Origin: Arthrobotrys musiformis
Taxonomy: Eukaryota; Ascomycota; Orbiliomycetes; Orbiliales; Orbiliaceae
Direction of reading: 5' to 3'
Length of the DNA: 64,000 nucleotides
Assembly (NCBI GenBank): GCA_036971715.1
Contig: JAVHJL010000012.1
Location: forward strand, 868,001-932,000
Made by a program: the position numbers and the translations under genes. The notes beneath the pieces are model-generated. The model was not told where the DNA came from. It was given only the letters and a program-made list of their open reading frames with translations, and searched no databases. Shown here in pieces: positions 1 through 9,640 of this stretch (positions within the stretch are counted from its first letter, which is position 1; every line of letters begins with the position of its first letter).

Positions 1-503
1 CATATTCAACTTTCTGGCGAGCTCTACAAGGAGATCGTTCGCTTTACTATTTGAACTACCGTTCGTGTTCAAATGCGTTCGCGTCGGTAGGCTGCGAGAA
101 GACCGGGTTAGATGTCAACGTTTGCATATGTGTTCGTCACCGCATGTCACCGGTACATACCGTGGAGGGATTTCACAGACTTGGGGGTGGGCCAAAATTG
201 ATAGGAAGGCTCTGTAGCTCACTTAACCAAAGGACCTAGCTCAACTAAAATAAGACCATAAACCGACTTACACCATTCGAGTCGGCTCAGAAGTCTGCCG
301 GAAACGAGTGTGCAACACAGAATGCCTTGGCACGGTCCCCCAAGAGGTGGTCTCACAGGCGTCTTATTTTGGGCGTTCGAACAAGGCTAACGGCATATAA
401 ATCCTGCCCCCCCGCGTACCTTTAGCGCAGAATTGCGAACTGGATTACCTACCGTTATAGCTACCGTACAAGATACATCCTCTTGGGGGAGACAAAAACG
501 TTC
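1..503. other. Left edge, no gene recognised
   Basis: No reading frame here has an ATG start and convincing composition. The frame of the downstream chromodomain ORF opens only at about position 483 without an ATG, so a broken upstream part of that gene could lie here. I see no other feature. Confidence 0.4.
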
Positions 504-896
504 ATGGTTGGAAGAGGCTTTGATAAAAGAATCCCTTATCGATACATCCCGACCTACAACTCCTTGGAGCCCATGGAGCCCTGCAAGAAATACAAAGTCG
601 AGAGAATTTTGGCCTGGAACGCTGAGCTTGATCAGTATTTGATAGAATGGACAGGTTATCACATCACTAGCTCAACCTGGGAACCAGCGCGAAATATCCG
701 GGAGGATGCCCCGAAGTGCATTCGGAACTTCCATAGGAAGTTGCAACGTGGGTGCAGAACTACCAAAGCCGAGGCAGACTTTATTATTTGGGTACCGCGG
801 GAGCTCAAACGTTGGAAGAGGATCCCGACATTAGAGCCCATCAAGATGGTCAGTAATAGACCTCATTTGGATGCCTTTCTTCAGCCCCGGCACTAA
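504..896 (+). CDS. Chromodomain protein, small or fragment
   Basis: The frame encodes about 130 residues with one clear chromodomain at residues 30-85: a KYKVERIL beta strand, then YLIEWTGY, then STWEPARNI. These supply the aromatic residues that line the methyl-lysine cage in this fold. After it comes a conserved tail with FIIWV followed by RW. The same order (KYE..IL, LVEWTG, STWEPARNIREDAP, then FIIWV) is seen on the minus strand at 41968-42459, so the two are members of one local family. Chromodomains of this type occur in HP1-like proteins and at the C-terminus of Ty3/gypsy integrases. No reverse transcriptase or integrase core is visible nearby, so this may be a stand-alone protein or an orphaned integrase tail. 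The first ATG in frame is at 504. Confidence 0.5.
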   Translation: MVGRGFDKRIPYRYIPTYNSLEPMEPCKKYKVERILAWNAELDQYLIEWTGYHITSSTWEPARNIREDAPKCIRNFHRKLQRGCRTTKAEADFIIWVPRELKRWKRIPTLEPIKMVSNRPHLDAFLQPRH

Positions 897-1520
897 CACA
901 ACATTCTAAAGGGCGGCGATTTCATCACCGTTGAAGTAACAGATCCAGAAGTTGGCAAGTGAAAGGATCGCCTTGATATTGAACGAGGTGCGCTGTACCT
1001 CTATGGTGCTGATTAGGAAGGTCTGTTACACAGCTAGCTTGGTGGGCATGCGAGACTCCTTAATTTTTATACCTTAAGCTTTCTAGCCTGTAGCTATGGT
1101 CGTCTATTTTTATCTTCTGTTATTGGTAATGTACCTAAATATCTAGGCACTTGGCCACATAGTAATCGAAAGCGGTGACCAACTCTAATAAACTATCGTT
1201 GTCGTTGTCGTAGTAGTAGTAGCATAGAAGCCATCTGTTGTTGTAATTGGAAAGTCTACTGGATTCATTCTTCCACCGAAGGTAGGCTTCGGCATACTCT
1301 TATATATTATGTACAATCCTGAGCTCCTTAACAATCTCTGTTCAAAGCCTTTACAGAGATTTCCTTCATGTGCCCGACTGCAAGGAGGGATTTAACTTTC
1401 TTCCTGCGAGGAAATTTTGCCCAGTGGGCTTTTGGGTCAGCTGAACTCGCGCCCACTTCGTTATACAACAAAAACAACACTAAATATTGTAACGCGTTGC
1501 CTGCCAACACGGGAGTTTCT

Positions 1521-1584
1521 GCCTGCCTACCTACCTACCTGCCTACCTACCTGCCTGCCTGCCTGCCTGCCTGCCTGCCCGCCT
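1521..1584. repeat. (CCTG/CCTA)n tetranucleotide repeat, left arm
   Basis: A run of CCTGCCTA-type tetranucleotides on the top strand. Its complement, GGTA/GGCA, is repeated at 1661-1796, giving two arms in inverted orientation around a spacer of about 75 bp. Confidence 0.8.
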
Positions 1585-1660
1585 AAGTTCTGGCCTGGGT
1601 TCTGGTGTGTTCCGGCCTGGGTTCGAGATAGGCTGGCTGGTAGGCCGGAACCTATGCTGT

Positions 1661-1796
1661 TAGGTGGGCTGTTAGGTAGGCTGGTAGGTAGGTAGGTAGG
1701 CATGTAGGCCGGAACCCAGGCCGGAACCCAGGCCCGGACCTGGGCTGGTAGGCAGGTAGGCAGGTAGGCAGGCTGGCAGGTAGGTAGGTAGGCCGG
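1661..1796. repeat. (GGTA/GGCA)n tetranucleotide repeat, right arm
   Basis: Interrupted GGTAGGCA repeats in two blocks, 1661-1700 and about 1744-1796, complementary to the 1521-1584 arm. Between them a degenerate unit containing CCGGAACCCAGG recurs about three times. Confidence 0.75.
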
Positions 1797-2225
1797 AACC
1801 CAGGCCGGAATCCAGCCTGATAGGCAGTTCATAGGCTCCAAAACGTCAGATAATTCAGGAACTTTCATCAACAAAATACGAGAATAAGAGCAGTCGGGTT
1901 GACGCGGTCCGAAGGACCCTTCTTGTCTTATAATATGGCCGATGAGCTCTGTCGCGTCGTTGGTAGGTGAAACCTGCCGTCGGTCACGTGCATACATGTG
2001 GCGTTGGTCAGCCACCAACGGTGGCGCGTACGGTTCTTCTAACACCATCCTGGACCCTTAGTGGCCGCGGCGGCATAATGCAACAGCAACAACACAAGTT
2101 TCCTGCAGCAGATATCCACAATCCACAATATATATTATCACCATGTTCGTGCGGGACCGTGCGGACCCAACTCGAACAAATAAGTTTTGACGTTGACTAA
2201 CGTTAGTGTCGGTGAGATTACGATT

Positions 2226-2303
2226 TTCGCGCTCGTGAACCAGAACCAGAACGAAAACCGGAACGAAAACTGGAAGAGAAACGAGAACGAGAACGAGAAC
2301 GTT
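2226..2303. repeat. Degenerate GAACGA-like hexamer repeat
   Basis: Tandem, drifting units such as GAACCA, GAACGA and GAAAAC. Open frames across it encode only alternating Val/Leu or Glu/Arg and are not credible proteins. Confidence 0.65.
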
Positions 2304-3303
2304 TAACTTGTGCTCCGTCGGCGGCCTTAGATCTCCCTCGCAAGTAAGCATGTACCTAGGTATAAAGGTATTATCCAGAATCAATAGCAGCGTGGCTGGA
2401 AAAGTTTAATAAAATGTAAGATTAAGACACGAAAAAGCTAACTAGAGCTCTACGTGAGAGACGGGGTGCAAGCTTAGAGCGAAACTCCCTTGCCATAGCA
2501 AATGCCTTTTATTGTACAATTATCTTACCCAAGCTTGTGGATTACTTGCTATTGCATTACTTCCCGCGTTCGATATAGTATATTTTTGCTTTCAATGAGA
2601 GAGGGTAGGATACATTGAACAAATTATCAAGTCTCAAATGCATCGGACTGCTTCTCGGGCTTATCACCGGCCAGGATGTTCCGGAAAGAGGATAGGGAGT
2701 GTGAACCGAGTTTAAATGAGATTTTGCACGCGCCGTAGCACGCTTGCCCATTCTTCGAGGCTATGCATGTATGCTTTCAGGGGAGACTGCGATAAATCAA
2801 ACGGGAACTGTGGGTCTGAATGAGCCACGAAAGATTACGTAGATGATTGCTAGCCTGTATACTTGCTAAGATGCTGAGCCTCAAAACTAAAAGGCTCTGA
2901 TTGATCCGTCAATACATCACGATCCACTCGGAACAGACTCTTGTAGGATCATATGACTTCGTATTCTGTCGTGCCACCATTCCCGCCACCTGATATCGAG
3001 CTGACGATAGGCAGCTAGCTCCCCCATTCGATCAATCTACAAAGTCATCCCAATAGACCACGATTTTGCATTGATGCTGAAGCGCCGCTTGAAGCCATTG
3101 GCCCGTCTACCGTTTTATGAGGGATCTCCAAGCCTCTAGATCCTAATAATAGCTTCTCGTTATGTATGCTACAAGGATAGCTATCTCTATGCGTCAATGC
3201 ATCGAAATGCCCCGGGGATTGAGGGATTTTGTTGTCCTACACATAGGTCGGCAATCCATCTAGAATACGGTCTCGTTTGCCGATCAACGGTGTCCCGAAA
3301 ATT

Positions 3304-3310
3304 TATATAA
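3304..3310 (+). promoter_or_regulatory. TATA box of the 3476 gene
   Basis: TATATAA stands 166 nt upstream of the ATG at 3476. The leader between them has no in-frame ATG and is rich in C, A and T, as in fungal 5' UTRs. Confidence 0.45.
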
Positions 3311-3475
3311 TAGGTCTTCGTTCGCCCCTAGGCCCCTAAGTCATTGTTCACACTTCATACTGATACTCCACAAACAAAATCGATACCTCTCAATCAAACC
3401 TTCGTACTGAGCAAACAGCAACCAAAGATCTTTTGTGCCTACAAATTTGCAGAATTCAATTTCTATTACTCCAGA

Positions 3476-5269
3476 ATGTCTTGCTACATCAGCTCCTCAA
3501 ACCAGCACGGCGGCTCTGTGCCAAGTACCCTCAGCCAGTGCGTACAGGGCAATCCTTCAGATTTATCCATCTATCCTGAATTTGACATCTATGATTTCTT
3601 GTTCAGCGGCATTTCTGAATCTTCAATGGCGCCTGCCAATGGCCTCCTCTCTGATACTAGCCATCTCTGGCCCCCTTCAACTTGTGGCGATTCATCCGCG
3701 GCCTGGGCTGATTATGAGGATTGGGGCTTAAATTCATTCTTGAATCCTTCTGCATTAGAATTGGATCTATTGGACCCCGTTTTCCAGGAAATTGTCACTA
3801 CGGAACCAGCAGGGGCACCTTCCGAGCCAACTGTATCTCAGCCGGATTTGTCATTTTTATCGCCTTCGAGAACACGTGTATCTCAGCAATCGGCAATCGA
3901 GGAAGCTCATAGACTTCTGAACCAAGCTATTTCTCTAGAGCCAGATAATCCCGAAACCCCTCGGCAGTCTCCGTCTGCCAATTCCATTGCAATTGATAGC
4001 CAACACCCCAAGCCGCTTGAAACATTGGTCAACATTCAAGAAGCACCAATTCAATCCCACAGTCTGGGAATCTGCTCTAAGGGTTCGGGGGGTACAGTTA
4101 ATCTCGGGGAAATATCCGACCCAGAGGGCAAATATTGTTCAAAATCCGAGAATAGCACCTTGGAAAGCGGCCAAGTTTTATACGTTACCCCCGAACCAGA
4201 CCGCGAACTAGGGCTCGAGGTCCGACCGCGGTCAAGCCCATGTAGGATGCCGGAGAATGGCGAGCATGCTTTAGTTTCGCTAGAAGCCGGAAGAGATTTC
4301 TCTAGGCAAAATCCTAGCTTGCCAGAATCCCATTATACTAAGGCAGATGGAAATATCATCAATGGTCCACCGTCTATCAACGCCAATGATGGTGGTCGAA
4401 AGATCGCCGCTCGTCCGCCTCAAATGTCCAACACAGTAGTTGATTTGACTGACGGCCAATCGAGTACAAGCGAGCTTCCTGATATAGAGAGTCAAGCTAG
4501 CTGCCAGAAGAAGCACCGGTACCATAACATGTCAGAAAGTCCTCCCAGCCATATATTGCGCAAAAGAAAAAGGAGCTCCCATCTAGCCTTATCGCCACAG
4601 TTTAATGAAGCAAAGGTACCCCGATTAATCAAGCGCTTAGGACGAAAAAGAAAGCATAATTCTATCAAAGCTAGATTTAGTCGTCCAGGGGGACCTCCTC
4701 AATCGGATCTCATAAAACAAAATAATCTGAAGTCAAATCCAAACCGCAAAGCAGACATCTATGACGAAAAGCCAGATTCTATTATAGAATTCGACCATAT
4801 GATCTCACCCCGACCAGCAAAAAATATTAAGCGAACTCGAAGAAATGACCCCATCGTCGATGAGGCTGTTGGTTCGACAAATTTTAAATCAGGGTTGAGT
4901 GAATACGGTGGCATGGACGTAAATTCAAACAGCCGAGACGACATCTGCAATGAAATAACAGACTCTGAGAGGAATTTACTTTTGCAATCTGACGAGATAA
5001 ACTCGTCTCTACCAGCAAATCCAAAACGCATTAAACGACGAAAATACACCCATTCTACGGAGGCTTCAGAGGAAGACGCTATTGCAGATGGCTATGATAA
5101 AAACAGAATTCTTCTACATTTTCCCCAGGGGCAGGTATATCTCAATTTTGCTATATCAGTTGGTGGAGCTCAGTTGGTGGATATATCTAGCTTAGGGGAA
5201 GAGGAAGCCTCCGCGAAGAGGAAGCCTTCTGCTACCCTGCGAACTGGAACGATTGTCGGTCACCATTAA
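3476..5269 (+). CDS. Large charged protein, unknown function
   Basis: An uninterrupted 597-residue frame. I start it at the first ATG (3476) because the upstream extension of the frame has only a TTG. The N-terminal 110 residues are acidic and aromatic-rich (EFDIYDFLF, YEDWGLNSF), a composition often seen in activation or interaction regions. The middle is Ser/Pro/Glu-rich and probably disordered. Residues about 365-540 contain repeated basic clusters (RKRKRSS, KRLGRKRKH, KRIKRRK) that look like nuclear localisation signals or DNA-contacting patches. I recognise no globular domain and no zinc-binding motif. The gene at 39263-40245 also pairs an acidic N-terminus containing DEFLF with a basic C-terminus, but this resemblance is weak and may be only compositional. 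A nuclear role is inference. Confidence 0.65.
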   Translation: MSCYISSSNQHGGSVPSTLSQCVQGNPSDLSIYPEFDIYDFLFSGISESSMAPANGLLSDTSHLWPPSTCGDSSAAWADYEDWGLNSFLNPSALELDLLDPVFQEIVTTEPAGAPSEPTVSQPDLSFLSPSRTRVSQQSAIEEAHRLLNQAISLEPDNPETPRQSPSANSIAIDSQHPKPLETLVNIQEAPIQSHSLGICSKGSGGTVNLGEISDPEGKYCSKSENSTLESGQVLYVTPEPDRELGLEVRPRSSPCRMPENGEHALVSLEAGRDFSRQNPSLPESHYTKADGNIINGPPSINANDGGRKIAARPPQMSNTVVDLTDGQSSTSELPDIESQASCQKKHRYHNMSESPPSHILRKRKRSSHLALSPQFNEAKVPRLIKRLGRKRKHNSIKARFSRPGGPPQSDLIKQNNLKSNPNRKADIYDEKPDSIIEFDHMISPRPAKNIKRTRRNDPIVDEAVGSTNFKSGLSEYGGMDVNSNSRDDICNEITDSERNLLLQSDEINSSLPANPKRIKRRKYTHSTEASEEDAIADGYDKNRILLHFPQGQVYLNFAISVGGAQLVDISSLGEEEASAKRKPSATLRTGTIVGHH

Positions 5270-5606
5270 GAAGAGGGTAGATGTCCACTGACGTATACCT
5301 GGCGATGGAGATCTGGCGGTGAAGAGATTCAAATTTAAGAGGAAAAGTTAAACAAGGTGTTATTGCGAGAGTATTGGAGGAAAATGTCACAGGCAGACGG
5401 CGACCGAAGGGCTTACTACTGCGTGGATTCGAAGCCTTGCAAGTGTGATTCGATTCTAGATTAGAGCCTATTCATTTTAGAGAAATCTTTAGGACTAGTT
5501 CGTTGCTTCTATGTAAAGGCGTAACCGAAATTTCTATCTAAGCCTGTGCAATACTCACGGCTCCTCACAAAGAAGCTAATGTAATGCGGGTTTAGTCCTC
5601 GGGTAC

Positions 5607-5613
5607 TATATAA
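5607..5613 (+). promoter_or_regulatory. TATA box of the F-box-like gene
   Basis: TATATAA lies 126 nt upstream of the ATG at 5739, followed by a C/A-rich leader. Confidence 0.5.
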
Positions 5614-5738
5614 GGACCAGATACAACTCCAACCAACGTAAAGCAATTCTCAACTTATCCTGTTGTCAACCCAAACCAGCTCTTGGATTAAAGAGTCCTC
5701 CAAAATTTACCTTTACCTCCTTGCTATCTTAAGTTCAA

Positions 5739-6832
5739 ATGCAGAATTTAATATACCATTCCAAAGCCCGAGCCCCCCTAGAACTGTTGATATCCCTACC
5801 AATTGAAATATTCCACTTGATCCTTTTATTCCTACACTGGAAAGACCTACGGCTATTTCTTTGGCTCTGCGAGAATCACCTTCAGAGATGTCAAAGGATA
5901 GAGTTACTTGACGAATTGAATTCGAAATCAGAATGGCTCCTAAAAAAACTAAAGAAAAGAGATATATCACTTAAATCTACTACAACAAACTTTAATTCCT
6001 TAAATTCTCCAACAAACTGCGAAATACGCCTATTTCCTAAACTCCAACAGATGGTCATTAGCGAAGATATATCTCACAGAGATGGAGGTTGTGGATACTC
6101 TCCTTCCGTCGGAAGGCCGTTGGCCTGGAAAAAGGTCTATCTAAGAGACGGTAAGAAATTCCTCTCCCTCTCTCAATCCTCGAGTATAATCTTGTATTGT
6201 CCCTCTAATTCCAATTTTATAGGCAAATACGATATAAAAATACACCAATTCGATGCAGAATCACAGACAACATGGCTTCGAACAAAACCGCTGCTTATTC
6301 AGATCCCCTGGTCTTGTTTAGGTCAGGTTACCGACGGGAGCACTACCAACCCGTCAGAATTAAGCGTTCGGTCTCTTTTTAATTGCATAAAGTCCACAAC
6401 AGAGTTGAGGGTTGTCGTAAATAAAGGCCTAGTTGATATATCATCAACTTTTCAAGAGTTGCGAGATTTGACCGTTCTACGCCTGATATATCACTTTCAT
6501 CAAAAGGTGCCCTGGTCACGGTGCGAGCTTTCTTGCTTCCGGTACCTACAAGTCATCCAAATCAAAAACGCACCCCCTGCCCCGCTCATTTATATTATGG
6601 ATTTCGTGGTTTGTGATACTCCTACCCCTCTCCTAAAGTAATTTACCGACATCAGTCTAATAATTATATCGGAGCACTCAAAATAGATCGCCGTAGTCAA
6701 AAACCGGATGCTTCCTCCTCCGGAGTCTTTGGTATTAAATGGGCTGAGGGCGAGGATGCGGAGGATGTTGGTGCGGGGTGCCCGCTTTGCAATCCGGCCA
6801 GAACTTCAACTGCGATTTCAAATGCCGATTGA
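5739..6832 (+). CDS. F-box-like protein, three exons
   Basis: The N-terminus (residues 12-45) has the F-box pattern: LISLPIEIFHLILLFL, then helix residues ending in LWLCENH. F-box proteins recruit substrates to SCF ubiquitin ligases through Skp1. Two introns are proposed. Intron 1, 6151-6222 (72 nt), has donor GTAAGA, a CTAAT branch and a TATAG acceptor; it is in frame, so the unspliced frame also stays open. Intron 2, 6609-6655 (47 nt), has donor GTTTGT and acceptor ATCAG; it bypasses the stop after 6638 and opens a third exon to a TGA at 6830-6832. That exon encodes a patch with CPLCNP. Splicing gives about 324 residues. The rest is leucine-rich (LRDLTVLRL), consistent with an F-box/LRR layout, but no repeat is clear. 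Intron 1 is well supported, intron 2 less so. Confidence 0.6.
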
Positions 6833-7657
6833 GAGTCCTCTAGAGGAGTATCCGCATTTTGTCCCGACATTTCAAAAAGAGATTAGTGACTGATGCATTC
6901 AATGAGGCTGAAGGACTGGTCTGGTGCTCGCTGCTGATCGGTAAGGCCGGCCTGGGAGTATCATTAAGTGTTGTTGCATGTTGTTGCAGCTCGTGTGAAG
7001 ATCGAAGCAGGAGTGCCTGGATTCGAGACTAGAAGCAGGGAAAAAAAAATCCCTGTAAAGTGCGTATCAGGTGCCTCTCCTGCATACCGCACAACTTGAC
7101 ATCTCGTAACACCTTCGACTTGCCAAGAGTTTGCTCCAGACCCAGCTTGACCAATCCCAGAGCTAGGAACACCAGGCCCCGCTAAACTGCAAAAGGAAAG
7201 TATCGACTTTCGGGCTTCCCCCCAGACTACGGGCTTCCTTGTAGTATAGGGGTCGCTCTCCTCTGCCTTGGGCTTCCTTGGTCTGGAGCGGGCTTCCTAA
7301 TCCGATCGCCGACTTCCCCAAGGCTAGCCTAGGCCTGCCCCCAACGCCAACATACCTTTCCGGACATATACGGATCACATTGCGTTGGCAATGATGTTCA
7401 ATATTAATCATTCAGACATTCGTCCTCGCAAGCCCGATCGCGGGCAAAAGCTCTTTAATAAAAGAAGAAGGAATCCCAAAGGTTGAGTCAAGTATGTTGT
7501 TTTATTCTACAGGCGTGCAGGGATAAGGAGACAGGCTAGTTTTCGTCGACCCCAAACTCATTTCTACACGCCAGAAAGCCGTAGCGCCCCAACGCTAACC
7601 ATGACTAACGCAACATATATTTAGATGGTTGCGGGTGTTAAAACAAAAGAAGGACGT
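6833..7657. other. Intergenic, GGGCTTCC-rich segment
   Basis: No gene is supported. At 7206-7300 the octamer GGGCTTCC recurs four times in about 90 bp, a degenerate short repeat. A purine-rich run with AAAAAAAAA is at 7042. Confidence 0.5.
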
Positions 7658-8866
7658 TTAAATATCGAAAATAAGAGGATTTTCAGCCGACGAACCAGGC
7701 CCACTTCTGTTAGCTACAGAACTGCTTGCCTCCCCCCCACTTCTGTTAGCTACAGAGCCCCTTGCCCCCCGCCCTCGAAGACCACCGCCCGAGACTGTTC
7801 CCGTTATTCGTCCCCTCCTGCCCCCCTTTGGTGGTGGGCTCTTTCCAAGGTCCTTATCCTTCTCTATTCGCCCTCTTTGCTTTGTAGTTCTGGCGCTCCT
7901 ACGAGGCGCTCTTTTAGGTCTAATAGGCGGAGTTTGAGACTTGTTGGAAACTTCACGTTCATATCTTCGGGTTTCCGCCTCGCTCGGTTTAGGCGAATTT
8001 CCCAATGAAGTCGGGTTCTTGTCGTGATCTTCCGTATCAGAATCTTCTTCAGGATCGTTCCCAGGGGCTGTTTGGGTGGTTAGCTGCTCAGTGCGTGGTG
8101 TCCAATCCTTAGATGCGGCGTCTGGCTCTGCCGGCTGATATTTGTCGCCTTCAGAGGCACCTTGGGTAACTGCGGCTACCGACGCGACTATTGGGGTTTG
8201 ATTCTCTGATGGGGAACCCTCTTTGGTGTTTTCGCTTATGTTTGCTGGTTTATACCAAGTATTTATTGATGGTAATGGTTGTATATTGGAAATTTCGGTG
8301 GTGTATATCGATCTTCCTTCGATACATATCGGCCACGCTTCAGGAAAACTAATCTGGGAACGAGGAAAACCTATCTCTTGCCTGAACGCTCGTTCCATCT
8401 GCATCCAATGCTGGAAAAAAATCCATTGCCGAGCTTGCAGTATTGAAATGGCTCCCGTTTCCCACAATTTCCCGACTATAGTTGCGGTTGAGGCAATAGA
8501 GGTCTGGTACCGCTTTTCGTCCAAACGGTTCTGATCATTTCGTTCAAATTTGCCCTTCAAGATGGCTGATACTAGATATTCGGCAGCATCACCCCCCATA
8601 AACTCTCCAAAGGCGATAATTCGTAGGAATGTATCGATAATAGGTTCAGTATCGTTGATAATCACCCAACCAGCGTGATCATGAATAAACTTCGCGGTAT
8701 GCAGTTGGAATTCAAGTAAATCTTTAGTTATGTACTGTCCGGAATTTTTCCACGTGTGTAATACGCTTTCCATGTACTCTTTTTCTCTCGTTGCAATAGC
8801 GACACCATCTAAAAGAGTCAAGTGTATCGCTGGTGGCCCTCCGTCGGCTTCTGGGCCAAGCGACAT
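7658..8866 (-). CDS. Unknown protein of the local zinc-finger family, basic tail
   Basis: A 402-residue protein starting at the ATG at 8866. The frame extends further upstream, but only through a GTG and low-complexity Ser/Leu sequence, so I exclude it. Residues about 1-190 are helical, with an element ending in ILQARQWIFFQHW. Its spacing resembles the element (IRQWGLVFF, LSTWTRGYL) found in the proteins at 12659 and 22105, which suggests a shared module. Unlike those, this protein has no Cys/His zinc ligands. The C-terminal half is disordered, acidic (EEDSDTEDHD), then strongly basic and glycine-rich (RRSARTTKQRGR, GGRRGR), with a duplicated SVANRSG unit that shows as a direct DNA repeat near 7708-7765. 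Binding to nucleic acid is inference from composition. It is divergent from the 9641 gene. Confidence 0.6.
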   Translation of the reverse strand: MSLGPEADGGPPAIHLTLLDGVAIATREKEYMESVLHTWKNSGQYITKDLLEFQLHTAKFIHDHAGWVIINDTEPIIDTFLRIIAFGEFMGGDAAEYLVSAILKGKFERNDQNRLDEKRYQTSIASTATIVGKLWETGAISILQARQWIFFQHWMQMERAFRQEIGFPRSQISFPEAWPICIEGRSIYTTEISNIQPLPSINTWYKPANISENTKEGSPSENQTPIVASVAAVTQGASEGDKYQPAEPDAASKDWTPRTEQLTTQTAPGNDPEEDSDTEDHDKNPTSLGNSPKPSEAETRRYEREVSNKSQTPPIRPKRAPRRSARTTKQRGRIEKDKDLGKSPPPKGGRRGRITGTVSGGGLRGRGARGSVANRSGGEASSSVANRSGPGSSAENPLIFDI

Positions 8867-9640
8867 GGTGATGCCGTACAGCTGTGCGGCCTTTCGAGGC
8901 GAAGAGGGAAAAACAAGGGGGAGGGGGAGAAAGTGAGATCGTATATGACCTTGTGTCGCTAGATTAATGAAGGAGAACAAAAGGCTGACTGAATGAAGAA
9001 GAGAAAACAACGAAAGAGAGGGGGATGGGTTAAACATTGAAGTGCCAGAGGTTGCACGTTGTGGGAGTGAGATGGCGGAAAGGAAAATATCGTTCGTAGG
9101 GGGAGCCTTACTGCCTCGAGGCTGAGGGAAATCGTAGAGCTTTCGATAATCGATCAGCGATTGCACAGAAGAAGGCTGGGTAACCGGCACAACCCCGGGT
9201 GGGCTAGGTGCACGAGAGAATGGGGAACCCTACTGAGACATTAGTGCTTCTGCGTGCATATATGCACGGCCTCGTTCGTAACCCTAGCCAGCCATAACCC
9301 CCACGACCTTCCAAACGAGCAAGTATGCGAGACTTAATTTGAAATCAATCATCGGAATGTGATACCCACGAACCTGTAAATCACAAGGAGCGACAGGCGG
9401 GAAATAACAGATAACTATCCAAAAGCAGCACTTCACACACACACACATTGACGCACACAAATTCACCGCCTAGCCTTCGTGATTGTAGCCCTAATTGCAA
9501 AGCTATATATAAGAACCACCCTCCCAGAACTGACATATGAGCAATCCGAACTTACCACCAACTTTGTCACTATCGCTATAATATCTCATCCGTTTCCCAC
9601 ATAAACCGTTAGTCCGCAACCAACAACCCTACTACCAACT
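8867..9640. promoter_or_regulatory. Shared divergent promoter region
   Basis: 774 bp separate the start codons of the divergent genes at 8866 (minus) and 9641 (plus). A TATATATAA stretch at 9504-9512 serves the plus gene. A short CA run lies near 9437-9447. No TATA box is obvious for the minus gene. Confidence 0.4.

Larger units (their letters stand above)
897..3303. other. Gene-poor stretch with simple repeats
   Basis: About 2.4 kb without a supportable gene. It holds a short TAG-repeat run near 1211, an inverted tetranucleotide repeat at 1521-1796 and a hexamer-like repeat near 2226-2303. Open frames across the repeats are low-complexity artefacts. Confidence 0.5.

Noticed and set aside
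1368..2048. Frames over the tetranucleotide repeats
   Set aside because: Low-complexity peptides from repeats, with no start context or conserved composition.
8867..9190. N-terminal extension of the 7658 gene
   Set aside because: It opens with GTG and is Ser/Leu/Phe low complexity; the ATG at 8866 starts the part resembling the related genes.
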